DNA from: UBA4729 sp039931245
Lineage (GTDB): Bacteria > Patescibacteriota > Saccharimonadia > Saccharimonadales > UBA4665
Assembly (NCBI GenBank): GCA_039931245.1
Contig: JBDTSH010000016.1
Span: 124,001 to 188,000, forward strand
DNA length: 64,000 nt
Reading direction: 5' to 3'
Shown: in pieces, positions 26,690-35,555 of the stretch
How positions within the stretch are numbered: position 1 is the stretch's first letter
Layout: every line of letters begins with the position of its first letter
The notes under the pieces: generated by a model
The model's database searches: none
What the model was told of the DNA's origin: nothing
Seen by the model: only the letters and a program-made list of their open reading frames with translations
Position numbers and translations under genes: made by a program

Positions 26690-27028
26690 TTATAGCCCGG
26701 GCATCGGTAGCAGTTCAAAGACGTCGATTGAGGCCCCCTCTGTTTTTAAGTGGGGATGCGTCTGTAGTAGAGCCATAATATCGGCTTTAGGCTCACCTTC
26801 CAGCATAGAATAGCCAGAGGCGGGATTATTGCTATTGGTGACGCCATCGGGAGTCACTCGGGCAACGGCCTGCAACGGCATACCAAAATCGACCGTCGCC
26901 GTCTCGCTAGCGACGTCGCGCCAGGCCAACCATTCGGCCATACTTGCTTGCATCTCCTCGGGGCTGGAGTTGGCCATCAAATCTCGCGCGTTCAGAGCTG
27001 CATTATAGATAATCAAATACTTTGTCAT
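26690..27028 (-). CDS. YCII-related domain protein
   Basis: 112 residues of the YCII/DGPF alpha-beta barrel type: KYLIIYNAALNARDLMANSS, WLAWRDVASETATVDFGMPL, YSMLEGEPKADIMALLQTHPHL and a C-terminal DVFELLPMPG. These small dimeric proteins are putative enzymes of unknown reaction. GAGGAGA precedes ATG 27028 at 6-7 bases, a good ribosome binding site. Confidence 0.75.
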   Translation of the reverse strand: MTKYLIIYNAALNARDLMANSSPEEMQASMAEWLAWRDVASETATVDFGMPLQAVARVTPDGVTNSNNPASGYSMLEGEPKADIMALLQTHPHLKTEGASIDVFELLPMPGL

Positions 27029-27176
27029 GGTATGTCTCCTCGTAGTTTAAGTCCGTTAAGTAAATCCCATTGTAATACCGATTTTATTAAATATGCAATG
27101 AAAAAAACCTCGTTAAACACAGGACTCGGACCGAATTTATCCCAACTAATGTATCGAATAATCGCTTGCCGTTTAG

Positions 27177-27782
27177 CTAGAGAGTTTGGCGGCCTTCGAG
27201 AGCTCGGCCGAGAGAGATTTGGTCGGCGTATTCCAGGTCTACCCCGACTGATAGACCACGGGCCAGACGGCTTATCTTGACGGGGCGGTCACCGAGTTCT
27301 TGCTGGATATAGAGCGCGGTCGACTCCCCTTCGACGCTGGCGTTAGTGGCGAGGATAATCTCTTGGACGTTGTCTTCGTCGATGCGGGCGACGAGTTCTT
27401 TGATATGCAGCTGTTCGGGGCTGATGCCGTCAATGGGTGACACTAGACCGCCCAGCACATGGTACGTACCGTGGAACTGGTTGGTCTTTTCGATGGCGAC
27501 GAGGTCAAATGGTTCGGCGACAACGGCAATTGTTTGTTTATCGCGGCGCGGGTCAGTGTAGAGATCGGAGTATTCTTGATCGGCGGGGATAAGAGCAAAT
27601 GTTTTTTTGCAGTAGCCGATGCCGCCGTGCAAATTCTGCAGGCCAGCCGCCAGCTGGTTGGCGGTACTGGCATCGCGCCGGACGAGGTAATAGGCATAGC
27701 GTTCGGCGGTGCGCGGCCCGACGCCTGGCAATAAGCCAAAAGCATCAATCAAATCACGGAGTGCCGGCGGCAAGATTTGCAT
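27177..27782 (-). CDS. recR: recombination protein RecR, zinc-finger degenerate
   Basis: 201 residues. Helix-hairpin-helix at ~8-30 (LIDAFGLLPGVGPRTAERYA), Toprim domain with TIAVVAEPFDLVAIEKT, HVLGGLVSPIDGI and ATNASVEGESTALYI. RecR clamps DNA with RecF/RecO in gap repair. The C4 zinc finger that normally lies between these parts is degenerate: YCKKTFALIPADQEYSDLYT keeps one Cys of four. Length is normal. Starts 10 bases after ybaB, the usual partner gene. Confidence 0.95.
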   Translation of the reverse strand: MQILPPALRDLIDAFGLLPGVGPRTAERYAYYLVRRDASTANQLAAGLQNLHGGIGYCKKTFALIPADQEYSDLYTDPRRDKQTIAVVAEPFDLVAIEKTNQFHGTYHVLGGLVSPIDGISPEQLHIKELVARIDEDNVQEIILATNASVEGESTALYIQQELGDRPVKISRLARGLSVGVDLEYADQISLGRALEGRQTL

Positions 27783-27792
27783 GAGGGTGGCG

Positions 27793-28086
27793 TTATAGTC
27801 CCAGGCTGCCGAGTGCGCCCATCATAGGCTGCATCTTTTCAGCCGCGATCCGTTGGCTTTCGCCGATGGCCTCTTTGACGGCGTCTTCTACCCAACGTTC
27901 CAGTTGGCCGATATCGGCGAGATCAACGTATTCGGGGTTAATAGTAATCTTCTTCAGCTTCTGCTCACCAGTGAACTCGACCCGGACGGCCCCGTCACCC
28001 TTTTCGACACTAATAATCTGTTTCTGTAGTTCTTTCTGGATTTTCTTGACGCGCATGAGCATCTTAGCTTGGTCAAATCGGTTCAT
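27793..28086 (-). CDS. ybaB: YbaB/EbfC nucleoid-associated protein
   Basis: 97 residues, family-typical: helical N-terminus (RFDQAKMLMRVKKIQKELQK), VEFTGEQKLKKITINPEYVD and a C-terminal helix ending in a short Gly-rich tail (MMGALGSLGL). Small DNA-binding dimer, usually encoded with dnaX and recR. TGCTACAAT and AGGAGG precede ATG 28086, so the recR operon has its own promoter here and dnaX is 2.6 kb upstream. Confidence 0.92.
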   Translation of the reverse strand: MNRFDQAKMLMRVKKIQKELQKQIISVEKGDGAVRVEFTGEQKLKKITINPEYVDLADIGQLERWVEDAVKEAIGESQRIAAEKMQPMMGALGSLGL

Positions 28087-28117
28087 AAGTCTTTCCTCCT
28101 ATTCTTATTGTAGCAAT

Positions 28118-29308
28118 CTAACGGCGGTAGTGGAAGACAGTCTCGGTGGTCACGTTGTGCGGCCAGGCCACAAAGTAGGCCCGCAGGTTATAGGTGCAGC
28201 TGACCGCCACGGCGACACTCAGCAAACCGATGCCGAGGCCCCGGGCGATTGGGTTATGCGGAAAGACGCGCAACCAGCTCTTGAGTAATGAGTTCATACC
28301 GGCGGCGGCGCTTAAAAAGACCACTGGTATGAGCAGGCTTATCCCGACTGGACCACCGAGTCCAATCAAGATTGTCCCGATAATCAATATGAGCAGTAAC
28401 TGTCGAGTCCGTTGGGCCCGCCAATGGCGGGCATAAAAATAACCGCCAGCAATCACGAAAGCCAGTGTCACGACGTCAAGTATGGGTAGCCGCCCCAGCC
28501 AAAGCTCTGGATAGGCCGGACCGCGAATAAGGAGGTGGATGGGGACGGCCCCGAGTTGCTTGCCGAAAGTTGTCAGCGCCGGGAACACGGCAGGCAGTCC
28601 TAGCCATAATCGAAACTCGGCCCCCGAACGAACCAGAGCCGGTAACAGGAGCGGCAACCACAGTAAGCCGAGCAGGCCGTACATCAGGCGCTGCCACCAG
28701 GCGCGGTGGGCCGCCCAGCCATCGAGGATATCGTGTCGCGACAAGATGATCATGGGTACGATTAGCCACACTAAGCCCGGCACGAACAGCAACAGGCTGA
28801 CCGATAAGGCCGAACCATAGAAGACGAGGGCCGACTGCTCATAGCGCTGTCGCAGGCTGTAGCCGAGCAAAAGCAGCGGCACTGCCCAGAGATAGAGCAC
28901 GTCGTAGCTGGCTAGCCGACTAACGTGTAAAAACCAGCTCGAAGTGGCAAACAAGGTGACCGTCAGAAGAGTGGTGCGATTGCCGTGAAAGCTCCGGATA
29001 AGACCGGCGAAAGTAATGACGCTCAACAATCCAAATAGCATGTTCGGTAGTCGTGTTATCAATTGATTGTGGTCAGCGATAAAGAAAAAGATAATTGATT
29101 GAACGATTTTAAGGGGAAGATAGAGCGGTTGGTGATAGAGCCCCTGCCAGCCGAGCGGCGCTCCGGCCACGCTGAGCTCCCCGGCAGCTAAGCCGCCCGT
29201 CAGCGAGCCGAGCCGGTAGGTCAGCAGCCCGCCCACGACCACCACACCGAGAATGATGCTGGCCAACAACCGCCAGTGCGTCCTTAAGATCGGGAGTACG
29301 TTTTTCAT
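28118..29308 (-). CDS. polytopic membrane glycosyltransferase (GT39/PMT-like)
   Basis: 396 residues with about 9-10 transmembrane helices. The first loop carries an acidic residue (GELSVAG) followed by QPLYLPLKIV and a TRLPNMLFGLLSV helix, the layout of ArnT/PMT-type GT-C enzymes that use polyprenyl-phosphate sugars outside the membrane. Substrate unknown. TGTTATAAT lies 10 bases before ATG 29308. Lies between dnaB and ybaB, all on the minus strand. Confidence 0.65.
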   Translation of the reverse strand: MKNVLPILRTHWRLLASIILGVVVVGGLLTYRLGSLTGGLAAGELSVAGAPLGWQGLYHQPLYLPLKIVQSIIFFFIADHNQLITRLPNMLFGLLSVITFAGLIRSFHGNRTTLLTVTLFATSSWFLHVSRLASYDVLYLWAVPLLLLGYSLRQRYEQSALVFYGSALSVSLLLFVPGLVWLIVPMIILSRHDILDGWAAHRAWWQRLMYGLLGLLWLPLLLPALVRSGAEFRLWLGLPAVFPALTTFGKQLGAVPIHLLIRGPAYPELWLGRLPILDVVTLAFVIAGGYFYARHWRAQRTRQLLLILIIGTILIGLGGPVGISLLIPVVFLSAAAGMNSLLKSWLRVFPHNPIARGLGIGLLSVAVAVSCTYNLRAYFVAWPHNVTTETVFHYRR

Positions 29309-29338
29309 TATTGTCGTAATTATAACAGTACCTGGTCC

Positions 29339-30706
29339 TTATTCGTTACCGGCGAAGGGGTCGCCGTGGGCGGTGTCGAGTGAGCGGAAGCGCTGCTTCT
29401 CGTTATCAAAGTAGAGCTCAACTCCCCCGGTCGGACCATTACGGTGTTTCTTGATAAATATGTCGGTGATTTTTTTACGATCGGTCTCGGCATTGTAGTA
29501 TTCCTCGCGGTAAATAAAGGCGACGACGTCGGCATCCTGCTCGATTGAACCTGATTCACGTAAGTCAGATAGTTGGGGTATTTGGGGCGAACGGTTTTCA
29601 ACTGAGCGACTGAGCTGACTGAGCGCCAAGACGGGTACATTGAGCTCCCGTGCGACTCCTTTTAATCCGCGCGATATTTCGGAAATTTCCTGGACGCGAT
29701 TGCCTTCCCCGGCAAAGCGGCCTCCCCCACTCATTAATTGCAGGTAATCGACAATAATGAGTCCTAGTGGATGCTGGTGGGCCTCGCGGCGGGCTTTGGT
29801 GCGGAGGTCACTAATTGTAATACTCGGCGTGTCGTCAATATACATTTGGGCTTCACTAAGTGTGCCCATAGCCTGACCAATCTTCTCAAAGTCGGCGTCG
29901 GTTAAGTTCCCCGTCCGCAGCGCCCACGCGTCTACCCCGGACTCCATCGACAATAGTCGGTCGACGAGTTGTTCTTTGCTCATTTCAAGACTGAACATCA
30001 GGACTGCTTGTTTGGACTGGACGGCAATATTATGGGCAAAGTTGAGCGCCAAAGCCGTCTTACCCATTGAGGGGCGGGCGGCCAGGATGACGAGGTCGGA
30101 GCGCTGGAAACCAGCTAAGACTTTATCGAGGTCGCGAAAGCCGGTAGGCACACCGCGAATTTTCTTCTTATCCTTGTGGAGGTCATCGAGACGGTCGAAA
30201 CTTTCGGCTAAAATTGTCTCGAGCGAAACGACGCTTTGTTTAATGTGTTGCTGGCTGACTTCGAATAAGCGCATTTCTGCTTCTTCAATCAGCTCGCGCA
30301 GTTCTTTGCTTTCGTCGTAACCTAGACCGATAATTTCTTGCGAAGCGGCGATGAGGCGTCGGCGTAGGGATTTTTGGGCGACGATAGCGGCGTATTGTTC
30401 GACGTGAGCAGCGGTCGGAACGAAGTTAGTCAACTCCGTTAAATAGGCCGGTCCACCGATCATATCGAGGTAACCGCTATTTTTGAGGGCGTTCGACAGG
30501 GTCAGTACATCGATGGCGTCGCGCCGCTCATAGAGTTGGTTGACGGCTTCGTAGATGCGTTGGTGGCGAACTTCATAAAAATCGGCAGCCGACAAGCTAT
30601 CGGCAATTTTTACAATCGCATCGCTATCGATGAGTATGGCACCAAGTAGCGAACTTTCGGCTTCGCTGTTTTGGGGGGGCGGTGGGGTGGCAGTAGTTGT
30701 TTTCAT
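29339..30706 (-). CDS. dnaB: replicative DNA helicase DnaB
   Basis: 455 residues, full length. N-terminal DnaB domain (SEAESSLLGAILID ... QRIYEAVNQLYERRDAIDVL), Walker A ARPSMGKTALA at ~209, Walker B LIIVDYLQLM, and the C-terminal QLSRSVENR and KHRNGPTG elements. Unwinds DNA at the fork as a hexamer. Starts 22 bases after dnaX stop, so both replication genes are probably one transcript. Confidence 0.97.
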   Translation of the reverse strand: MKTTTATPPPPQNSEAESSLLGAILIDSDAIVKIADSLSAADFYEVRHQRIYEAVNQLYERRDAIDVLTLSNALKNSGYLDMIGGPAYLTELTNFVPTAAHVEQYAAIVAQKSLRRRLIAASQEIIGLGYDESKELRELIEEAEMRLFEVSQQHIKQSVVSLETILAESFDRLDDLHKDKKKIRGVPTGFRDLDKVLAGFQRSDLVILAARPSMGKTALALNFAHNIAVQSKQAVLMFSLEMSKEQLVDRLLSMESGVDAWALRTGNLTDADFEKIGQAMGTLSEAQMYIDDTPSITISDLRTKARREAHQHPLGLIIVDYLQLMSGGGRFAGEGNRVQEISEISRGLKGVARELNVPVLALSQLSRSVENRSPQIPQLSDLRESGSIEQDADVVAFIYREEYYNAETDRKKITDIFIKKHRNGPTGGVELYFDNEKQRFRSLDTAHGDPFAGNE

Positions 30707-30727
30707 AAATCAATTCTCAGGTTGTTA

Positions 30728-32233
30728 CTATGAGTCTAACAGTTCTCCGCCGCCAAATATACTATTAATTTGACTAATGTCCGTCGGCGTTGTCTTATTT
30801 AGTCCGGTCGGCGCGGTCGTGGGAGCCAAACTCGGTTTGTCGCCGGGCTTGAGCAAGATGCAATTAATAGCGACGCTCCGCCCGCTTACCCCCTCAATAA
30901 TGTCCATGATGATCTGGCGATTTTTGATGTCACTGATGCGTTTTTGATGAAAAGCGAAGGTGAAGCCCAGCTCGAGGCTGTCGCCTTCAAAGCGCGGTTG
31001 GGCCATTCGGACGACACCATAGAGGGTATTGTGTTTGAGTTTAAGGGCGGCGAGAACCAACGGCCATAGGGCGGCGTCATCTGGCTTAACCACACTAGCG
31101 GGCGCAGCAGCAGTGACTGAAGCAGGCGCTACCGCCGGCGGCATTGAAATTTTCGGGCTGGGGGTCGGCGCCAGGGGAGCTTTGGCCTTGTCGGGCTTGG
31201 CAGCTGGCGCTGCGGCAACTACCTTGGTCATCGGAGCGACAACCACGAGCCTTTCAGGGGTGGTTTTGAGACTTAACACATCGAGTAGAACGATTTCGAG
31301 ATAGCGTTCGGGGTTGTGCGAGGTGGGTACATCGATCAAACGGCCGAGCAAGTCGAGCGTCGCTTGAGAGAGGGCGGCCCGGCTTTGTAATAGGTGCGTT
31401 CGGAGTTTTTGGCCGAGCTGTTTGGCGATGGCGGCCGCCTGAAAGCCCTGGTCGTACATCGTACTGAGCTGCTTGAGTGCCACCTCGGCACTCTGAGGGG
31501 TTAGCGGTGATTCAATCAGCTCGACTAACGTTTCAACTGCCGTTTCGGGGGGTATGCCAAGCAGTGATTGAATATCGGCTAGTTCGAGGGCTTGGCCATT
31601 GCTACTTGCTTGATCGAGTAAACTAATACTGTCACGGAAGCTGCCTTCACCGTGTTCGGCCAGCAATTCAAGCGCCTCGTCGCTGATACTGATTTTTTCG
31701 GCTTGGGCAATGAAACTCAAGTGTTTGACGACCTTGTCCGCCGCGACGGGTTTGAAGGTGTAGCGTTGGGTGCGGCTGACGATCGTTTCGGGCAGTTTAT
31801 GGGCGTCGGTCGTGGCCAGGATAAAGACGACGTGGGCCGGCGGCTCTTCGAGGGTTTTCAAAAGAGCGTTAAAGGCTTCCTTGGTTAACATGTGGACTTC
31901 GTCAATAATGTAGACTTTGTACTTCGAGCTTGTCGGGGCGATATGAACTTTATCACGCAATTCGCGAATTTCATCTATCCGGCGATTACTGGCGGCGTCA
32001 ATTTCGATAATGTCGATGTCTAAACGGTCATCAACGTACGGCAATCCGTTGATCTCATGGGCGAGAATGCGGGCGATACTTGTCTTGCCGACACCGCGGG
32101 GGCCCGTGAAGAGGTAGGCATGGCTAATCCGACCGGCCTTGATTGCTTTGTCGAGCGTTTGGGTGATATGTTCTTGCCCAATAATCTCACCCAAGTTTTT
32201 AGACCGATATTTTCGATATAATGCTTGCCCCAT
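30728..32233 (-). CDS. dnaX: DNA polymerase III gamma/tau subunit, zinc module absent
   Basis: 501 residues. AAA+ clamp-loader: Walker A TGPRGVGKTSIARIL at ~43-57, DIIEIDAASNRRIDEIREL, IIDEVHMLTKEAFNALLKTL, sensor SRTQRYTF, then the lid and a Pro/Ala-rich linker with a tau-like C-terminal domain. Between the Walker A helix and DIIEID the usual zinc module with four Cys is missing; the linker reads AHEINGLPYVDDRLDI. TATAAT ends 9 bases before ATG 32233, preferred over TTG 32239. Confidence 0.96.
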   Translation of the reverse strand: MGQALYRKYRSKNLGEIIGQEHITQTLDKAIKAGRISHAYLFTGPRGVGKTSIARILAHEINGLPYVDDRLDIDIIEIDAASNRRIDEIRELRDKVHIAPTSSKYKVYIIDEVHMLTKEAFNALLKTLEEPPAHVVFILATTDAHKLPETIVSRTQRYTFKPVAADKVVKHLSFIAQAEKISISDEALELLAEHGEGSFRDSISLLDQASSNGQALELADIQSLLGIPPETAVETLVELIESPLTPQSAEVALKQLSTMYDQGFQAAAIAKQLGQKLRTHLLQSRAALSQATLDLLGRLIDVPTSHNPERYLEIVLLDVLSLKTTPERLVVVAPMTKVVAAAPAAKPDKAKAPLAPTPSPKISMPPAVAPASVTAAAPASVVKPDDAALWPLVLAALKLKHNTLYGVVRMAQPRFEGDSLELGFTFAFHQKRISDIKNRQIIMDIIEGVSGRSVAINCILLKPGDKPSLAPTTAPTGLNKTTPTDISQINSIFGGGELLDS

Positions 32234-32356
32234 AGTCAACCTATTATAACCGAAGTGGCACAGGATGTGCTGTTGTGTAATTCAAACAGATAATAATGCC
32301 GGCTACTCGCCTCGCTAACTAGCTAAAGTTCGGGCAGATCAACGGTTTAACTGGAG

Positions 32357-32866
32357 CTACAGAGCGGCTTCGAGGGCGGCCCACTCGGCGCCGGTGTCGT
32401 CTTCCGGTACATTGACGCTGACTTGATCACCTGGCTTGGCTTTAAAGTAAGTCACGCTGGCGAGCAAGACGCGGAAGTTGCGGCCGTTGACATCGACAAA
32501 GTAGTGGCCATTCTCGAGCTTCAGTGCGCCAATAACCTGTTTGCGAGGAATCGGACCGATCTGTTTGTAAAGAAAGGCGCCCTCTTCGGTTATGGTCAGT
32601 TTTAGGATATCGCCCTGGACCAGTTTAGATTTACTGGCGTAGTTGGCGGGTACGGGATAAGTTTTGCTGTCGGAGCCGACCATATTTTGGCCGTCAAAAA
32701 CACCTTCGATAACTTTACCGAGGGTTTCTTCACGGACAATCGCAACGGTGCTGGTGTCGTCCCCCACTAAACTAATCAATAGTTCGTTGGCAGCAGCGAG
32801 ATTTGTCTCGGCTTCTTGAATAAGGGCTCGGAGGCGCTTGATTTGTTTTTCTGGTACTTCAGGCAT
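32357..32866 (-). CDS. hypothetical protein, coiled-coil plus beta domains
   Basis: 169 residues. N-terminal helix (EKQIKRLRALIQEAETNLAA), then two beta-rich segments: one around VREETLGKVIEGVFDG..TYPVPANYASKSKLVQGD, one around VIGALKLENGHYFVDVNGRN. No named family. Acidic C-terminus. Downstream of rplL on the same strand behind a strong terminator, and upstream of dnaX. The OB-like strands could bind nucleic acid, an inference only. Confidence 0.6.
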   Translation of the reverse strand: MPEVPEKQIKRLRALIQEAETNLAAANELLISLVGDDTSTVAIVREETLGKVIEGVFDGQNMVGSDSKTYPVPANYASKSKLVQGDILKLTITEEGAFLYKQIGPIPRKQVIGALKLENGHYFVDVNGRNFRVLLASVTYFKAKPGDQVSVNVPEDDTGAEWAALEAAL

Positions 32867-32963
32867 TTATTCTAGTCTCTCGTGTAAGTATTTATTAGTA
32901 CACTTACCCATAAAAATATCATAATTGAATGGGTAAGTCAAAGGTAATCAGTAAGCTGTGGAT

Positions 32964-32998
32964 AAAAGCGTCACCCCATCGGTAGGATGGGGTGACGC
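32964..32998 (-). terminator. intrinsic terminator after rplL
   Basis: Minus-strand hairpin GCGTCACCCCATC / GATGGGGTGACGC (13 bp stem, short loop, 32968-32998) followed by TTTTATC. Ends the rplJ-rplL transcript. Confidence 0.9.
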
Positions 32999-33013
32999 CG
33001 CGCGTCGAACTCG

Positions 33014-33388
33014 TTAGACGAGTTCGACTGTTGCGCCAGCGGCTTCGAGGGCTTTCTTAGCCTTCTCAGCATCATCTTTAGCGGCTTTTTCGAGGATAGT
33101 TTTAGGTACTCCGTCAACCAGAGCTTTGGCTTCACCAAGACCAAGACCGGTGATGTCCTTGACGGCCTTAATAACGGCCACCTTAGCGGCACCGGCGTCC
33201 TTCAGGACAACATCGTATTCGCTCTTGGCGTCTTCGGCGGGAGCGGCGTCACCGGCAGCGGCAGCGACAGCTACGGCGGCGGCAGCGGGTTCGATACCGT
33301 ATTCGTCTTTAAGAATCGTACCGAGTTCGTTTACTTCTAGTACAGTCAACCCAACAAGCTGTTCTGCAATCTTCTTTAAATCTGCCAT
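33014..33388 (-). CDS. rplL: 50S ribosomal protein L7/L12
   Basis: 124 residues, canonical: N-terminal dimerisation helix (LKKIAEQLVGLTVLEVNELG), Ala-rich hinge (AAAAVAVAAAAGDAAP), and the C-terminal factor-binding domain (KVAVIKAVKDITGLGLGEAK ... KKALEAAGATVELV). Recruits translation GTPases to the stalk. AAGGAGA lies 7-8 bases before ATG 33388. 75 bases downstream of rplJ in the same operon. Confidence 0.98.
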   Translation of the reverse strand: MADLKKIAEQLVGLTVLEVNELGTILKDEYGIEPAAAAVAVAAAAGDAAPAEDAKSEYDVVLKDAGAAKVAVIKAVKDITGLGLGEAKALVDGVPKTILEKAAKDDAEKAKKALEAAGATVELV

Positions 33389-33462
33389 GTGAATTTCTCC
33401 TTGAAATATATAATTGATAGTGTCGCTTTTCCTGATTACCGCCTAAGCGGAAACCTCAGAAC

Positions 33463-33987
33463 TTAAGCTTTAGCTTTAGCTTCGAGACCTTTGAGTAAGC
33501 CGTGCAAATTACCGGACAAACCACTCATGACGCCGTTGATCGGGCCGTTGAGGGTATTAATGAGTCCAGCAATCAGGGCGTCTTTACTCGGAAGGGTCGC
33601 GAGAGCTTTGACGTTGGCGGCATCGATAAAGGTGCCGTCCGCGGTAATGCCGCCGACGAATTGAAGTGTCGGATTGGCTTTGGCGAAAGTGTGTAGCGTT
33701 TGAGCTGAAGCAACTTCGTCCTCGGCGTTGAAGGCGTACAGTAGCATACCTTCGAGCGCGCTTGTTTCGACAGTTTTTAATACGTCAGATTGTTGCAAGG
33801 CTTTGATGACCAAGCGGTTTTTGACGACTTTAACTTTAGTGCCATTGGCGCGAGCTTCCCGGCGTAAACCTTGGAGAGCTTTGACCGTTGTGCCTTCGAA
33901 CTTGGCGACGACCGTCAGCTTGGAAGCACTCAGTAGAGCGGCAACTTCAGCGACGATGACGTCTTTTTCTTGTTTTGTCAGTGCCAT
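33463..33987 (-). CDS. rplJ: 50S ribosomal protein L10
   Basis: 174 residues. MALTKQEKDVIVAEVAALLS, FEGTTVKALQGLRREARANG and VVKNRLVIKAL are L10 signatures; the C-terminal helix anchors L7/L12. ATG 33987 is chosen because AGGAGA lies 9 bases upstream and the known family begins here. A ~190-base leader with a terminator-like hairpin precedes it, where L10-L12 complexes autoregulate in other bacteria. Confidence 0.97.
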   Translation of the reverse strand: MALTKQEKDVIVAEVAALLSASKLTVVAKFEGTTVKALQGLRREARANGTKVKVVKNRLVIKALQQSDVLKTVETSALEGMLLYAFNAEDEVASAQTLHTFAKANPTLQFVGGITADGTFIDAANVKALATLPSKDALIAGLINTLNGPINGVMSGLSGNLHGLLKGLEAKAKA

Positions 33988-34071
33988 AAGGAAGTATCTC
34001 CTGCTTATTTTGGCTATATCGCATAGTGATCGACCACGACTACGCGTTAGATTGTTTCGTTGCCAAACAAA

Positions 34072-34102
34072 AACGTCTTTAAACGGTTGGTTCAAAGACG
34101 TT
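34072..34102 (-). promoter_or_regulatory. terminator-like hairpin in the rplJ leader
   Basis: On the minus strand AACGTCTTT pairs with AAAGACGTT around a 13-base loop and is followed by TTTTTGTTT. It lies in the untranslated leader between a TAGACT -10 (34185-34190, overlapping the ilvA stop) and the rplJ start, the place of the L10 leader in other bacteria. Likely an autoregulatory attenuator. Confidence 0.6.
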
Positions 34103-34187
34103 CAAACACTCACGGGGAGTTTGTTTGTACCTCGGCGACATAATTAAGGCGAAAGCCCGTCGCTGTCTCTGGCAACTTACCTACAGT

Positions 34188-35498
34188 CTACACTACTAGG
34201 CGCAGCCGGTCAATCTGTTGGACCCCGGCTAGTTCATACAAATATTTCAGTTTTGATGCATCGATATTTTTCCCCGTACGCAGGACCGCAAATTTGTCGC
34301 TGCTGTCATGCTCCTTGATGTATTGCCAGAGTCCGGCCAGAGCAATCGCACCGGTGGCTTCGGTAGGAAGGCCGTTTTGGTGGAGCTCGACGACCGCCCG
34401 GGCGATAGCCATATCGCTGACGTTAACCATGGACTCGGCGGTCACCACCCGTTGGAGTGCTTCGAGCGTTCGGTGTCCCGGCTGGGCAGCGGCACCTTCG
34501 GCGATAGTTTCGAGGCGCGGTGACGGGGTGTAGATGGCGGCTTGGAGCGAGCGGGTCATGCCGTTGGCGCCTTGTGGTTCGACACCGATGACGCGGACAT
34601 CTGGTCGCACTTCATGGAGGTACGTCGCGACGCCGGCGTAAAGTCCACCACCTCCCACTGGCACGAATAAGTGTGTAAAGTCGGGGTTTTGCTGTAAGAG
34701 CTCGGCGGCTAGCGTCGCCTGCCCGATCATGATCTGTTCGTCATCAAACGGGTCGATCGCGAATAAATGGGGACGTTCGTGTAGTAATTGGCGACAGTAG
34801 CGACTGGCCGCCTCAAAAGTCGTGCCGGCCAGGATAACGTGTGCCCCGTAGGCTTCGACAGCGGCGACCTTGACGCGGGCTGTTGTTGTTGGCATAACGA
34901 GTGTGGCAGGGGTATCCAGTAGTCGGGCACTGTAGGCGACGCCTTGGGCATGATTGCCGGCACTGGCGGCGATTACTCCCCCGGCCCGCTGTTCGTCCGA
35001 CAGCTGTCGCATGACGTTATAGGCGCCGCGCAGCTTAAAAGCGCCAATCGGTTGATCGGCATCATGCTTCATGTCCACCGTGAGGCGACGTCCGCCTGAG
35101 GTTGAGGTGTAGGGACTGAAATCCGTCCGCACCACTACGCCGGCCATCGCCTGCTGGGCCCTCAGTACGGCGAGGGCATACGAGCCGAGTGTCGGCACGC
35201 CCGCGACGCCCAGGCGCTGGGCCGCTTTCTCGATAGCTAATATGTCGCGCCGGGCGGCAGAATCGAAGCGGTAACCTGACATTGTGTCCCCGGGCACGTC
35301 CTGATGGAGCCGTTGCCAATCGTCTGGCGTCACGTCGCGGTCGGCGCGACTGACTAAATCGTCAGGGATATCCGGGTAAACTTCGTCTTCCACCGGTGTC
35401 ATGGCCGGGGCAATCGGCGCCCATTCCCGTAGCTGGCGCGGTAGCCGCTCATGAAAGGGTCGCAGTTCGTGATAGTGCGGGGGGTTCAGTTCTGGCAT
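34188..35498 (-). CDS. ilvA: threonine ammonia-lyase (threonine dehydratase)
   Basis: 436 residues. PLP Lys in GAFKLRGAYNVM, SAGNHAQGVAYSA, the glycine loop VPVGGGGLYAG and GVEPQGA are fold-type II threonine/serine dehydratase motifs. Converts threonine to 2-oxobutanoate plus ammonia, the first step towards isoleucine. An extra ~110 N-terminal residues with a PVEDEVYPDIPDD segment precede the core and there is no C-terminal ACT regulatory domain of usual size. ATG 35498 has GGAGG 5 bases upstream; TTG 35513 lies on the terminator. Preceded by an Ile-rich leader peptide and terminator. Confidence 0.88.
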   Translation of the reverse strand: MPELNPPHYHELRPFHERLPRQLREWAPIAPAMTPVEDEVYPDIPDDLVSRADRDVTPDDWQRLHQDVPGDTMSGYRFDSAARRDILAIEKAAQRLGVAGVPTLGSYALAVLRAQQAMAGVVVRTDFSPYTSTSGGRRLTVDMKHDADQPIGAFKLRGAYNVMRQLSDEQRAGGVIAASAGNHAQGVAYSARLLDTPATLVMPTTTARVKVAAVEAYGAHVILAGTTFEAASRYCRQLLHERPHLFAIDPFDDEQIMIGQATLAAELLQQNPDFTHLFVPVGGGGLYAGVATYLHEVRPDVRVIGVEPQGANGMTRSLQAAIYTPSPRLETIAEGAAAQPGHRTLEALQRVVTAESMVNVSDMAIARAVVELHQNGLPTEATGAIALAGLWQYIKEHDSSDKFAVLRTGKNIDASKLKYLYELAGVQQIDRLRLVV

Positions 35499-35511
35499 TT
35501 TGTCCTCCAAC

Positions 35512-35538
35512 AAAAAAAGCTTCCGGATGGAAGCTTTT
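35512..35538 (-). terminator. attenuator terminator before ilvA
   Basis: Minus-strand hairpin AAAAGCTTCC-atcc-GGAAGCTTTT followed by a T run, ending 13 bases before the ilvA ATG and just before its GGAGG site. Reading of ilvA from the upstream promoter requires this terminator to be bypassed. A GAAGCT inside the leader peptide frame can pair with AGCTTC of the 5' arm as an alternative. Confidence 0.75.
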
Positions 35539-35555
35539 ATAAAAATGTGTCTCTA

